A DNA stretch of 5,071 nucleotides, from positions 1 to 5,071 of the forward strand of contig CAMWOX010000134.1 of assembly GCA_947175975.1 (NCBI GenBank), written 5' to 3'. Both the position numbers and the translations under genes were made by a program. Position 1 is the stretch's first letter. Each line of letters opens with the position of its first letter. Positions 5,071-5,071 of the stretch are shown piece after piece. A model generated the notes under the pieces. That model saw only the letters and a program-made list of their open reading frames with translations, did no database searches and was not told the DNA's origin. Source of the DNA: an uncultured Ruminococcus sp. (GTDB lineage: Bacteria > Bacillota > Clostridia > Oscillospirales > Ruminococcaceae).

Positions 5071-5071
5071 T

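Overview
The window looks like a piece of a low-GC Gram-positive chromosome, most likely a spore-forming Clostridia member of the Ruminococcus type. Three things point there: an intact SpoIIID-like sporulation regulator, a secreted protein ending in a type I-like dockerin of the style used in ruminococcal cellulosomes and amylosomes, and AT-rich intergenic DNA with strong GGAGG-like ribosome binding sites. A dockerin next to a sporulation gene is compatible with a Ruminococcus bromii-like organism, but the sequence alone does not prove the species.

All five genes lie on the minus strand, so they are transcribed from the right edge towards the left. In transcription order they are: a stand-alone GyrI-like effector-binding protein (5030-4578); spoIIID (4370-4077), closed by a strong hairpin terminator; a secreted CotH-family protein with a C-terminal dockerin (3857-1863); an unrecognised 192-residue protein (1766-1188), closed by a second strong terminator; and the first 343 codons of a large unrecognised protein that runs off the left edge (1031-1).

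The genes look mostly like separate transcription units rather than one operon. Near-consensus sigma-A promoters precede the CotH gene (TTGACA-17-TAAAAT), the 192-residue gene (TTGATT-16-TATAAT) and the truncated gene (TTGACA-17-TATCAT). An extended -10 precedes the GyrI-like gene. For spoIIID only a weak sigma-E-like candidate can be seen. No convincing terminator follows the GyrI-like gene or the CotH gene, so read-through into spoIIID and into the 192-residue gene respectively is possible. Inverted repeats sit at or just after the predicted start of transcription of the CotH gene and of the truncated gene; these are the main unexplained regulatory structures.

The most interesting gene is the dockerin-bearing CotH protein. 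It implies that a secreted atypical kinase-like enzyme could be plugged into a cell-surface or extracellular cohesin scaffold. I see no mobile element, CRISPR array, RNA gene or clear defence system. The truncated left-hand gene is the only part whose function might change the picture once its remainder is read.
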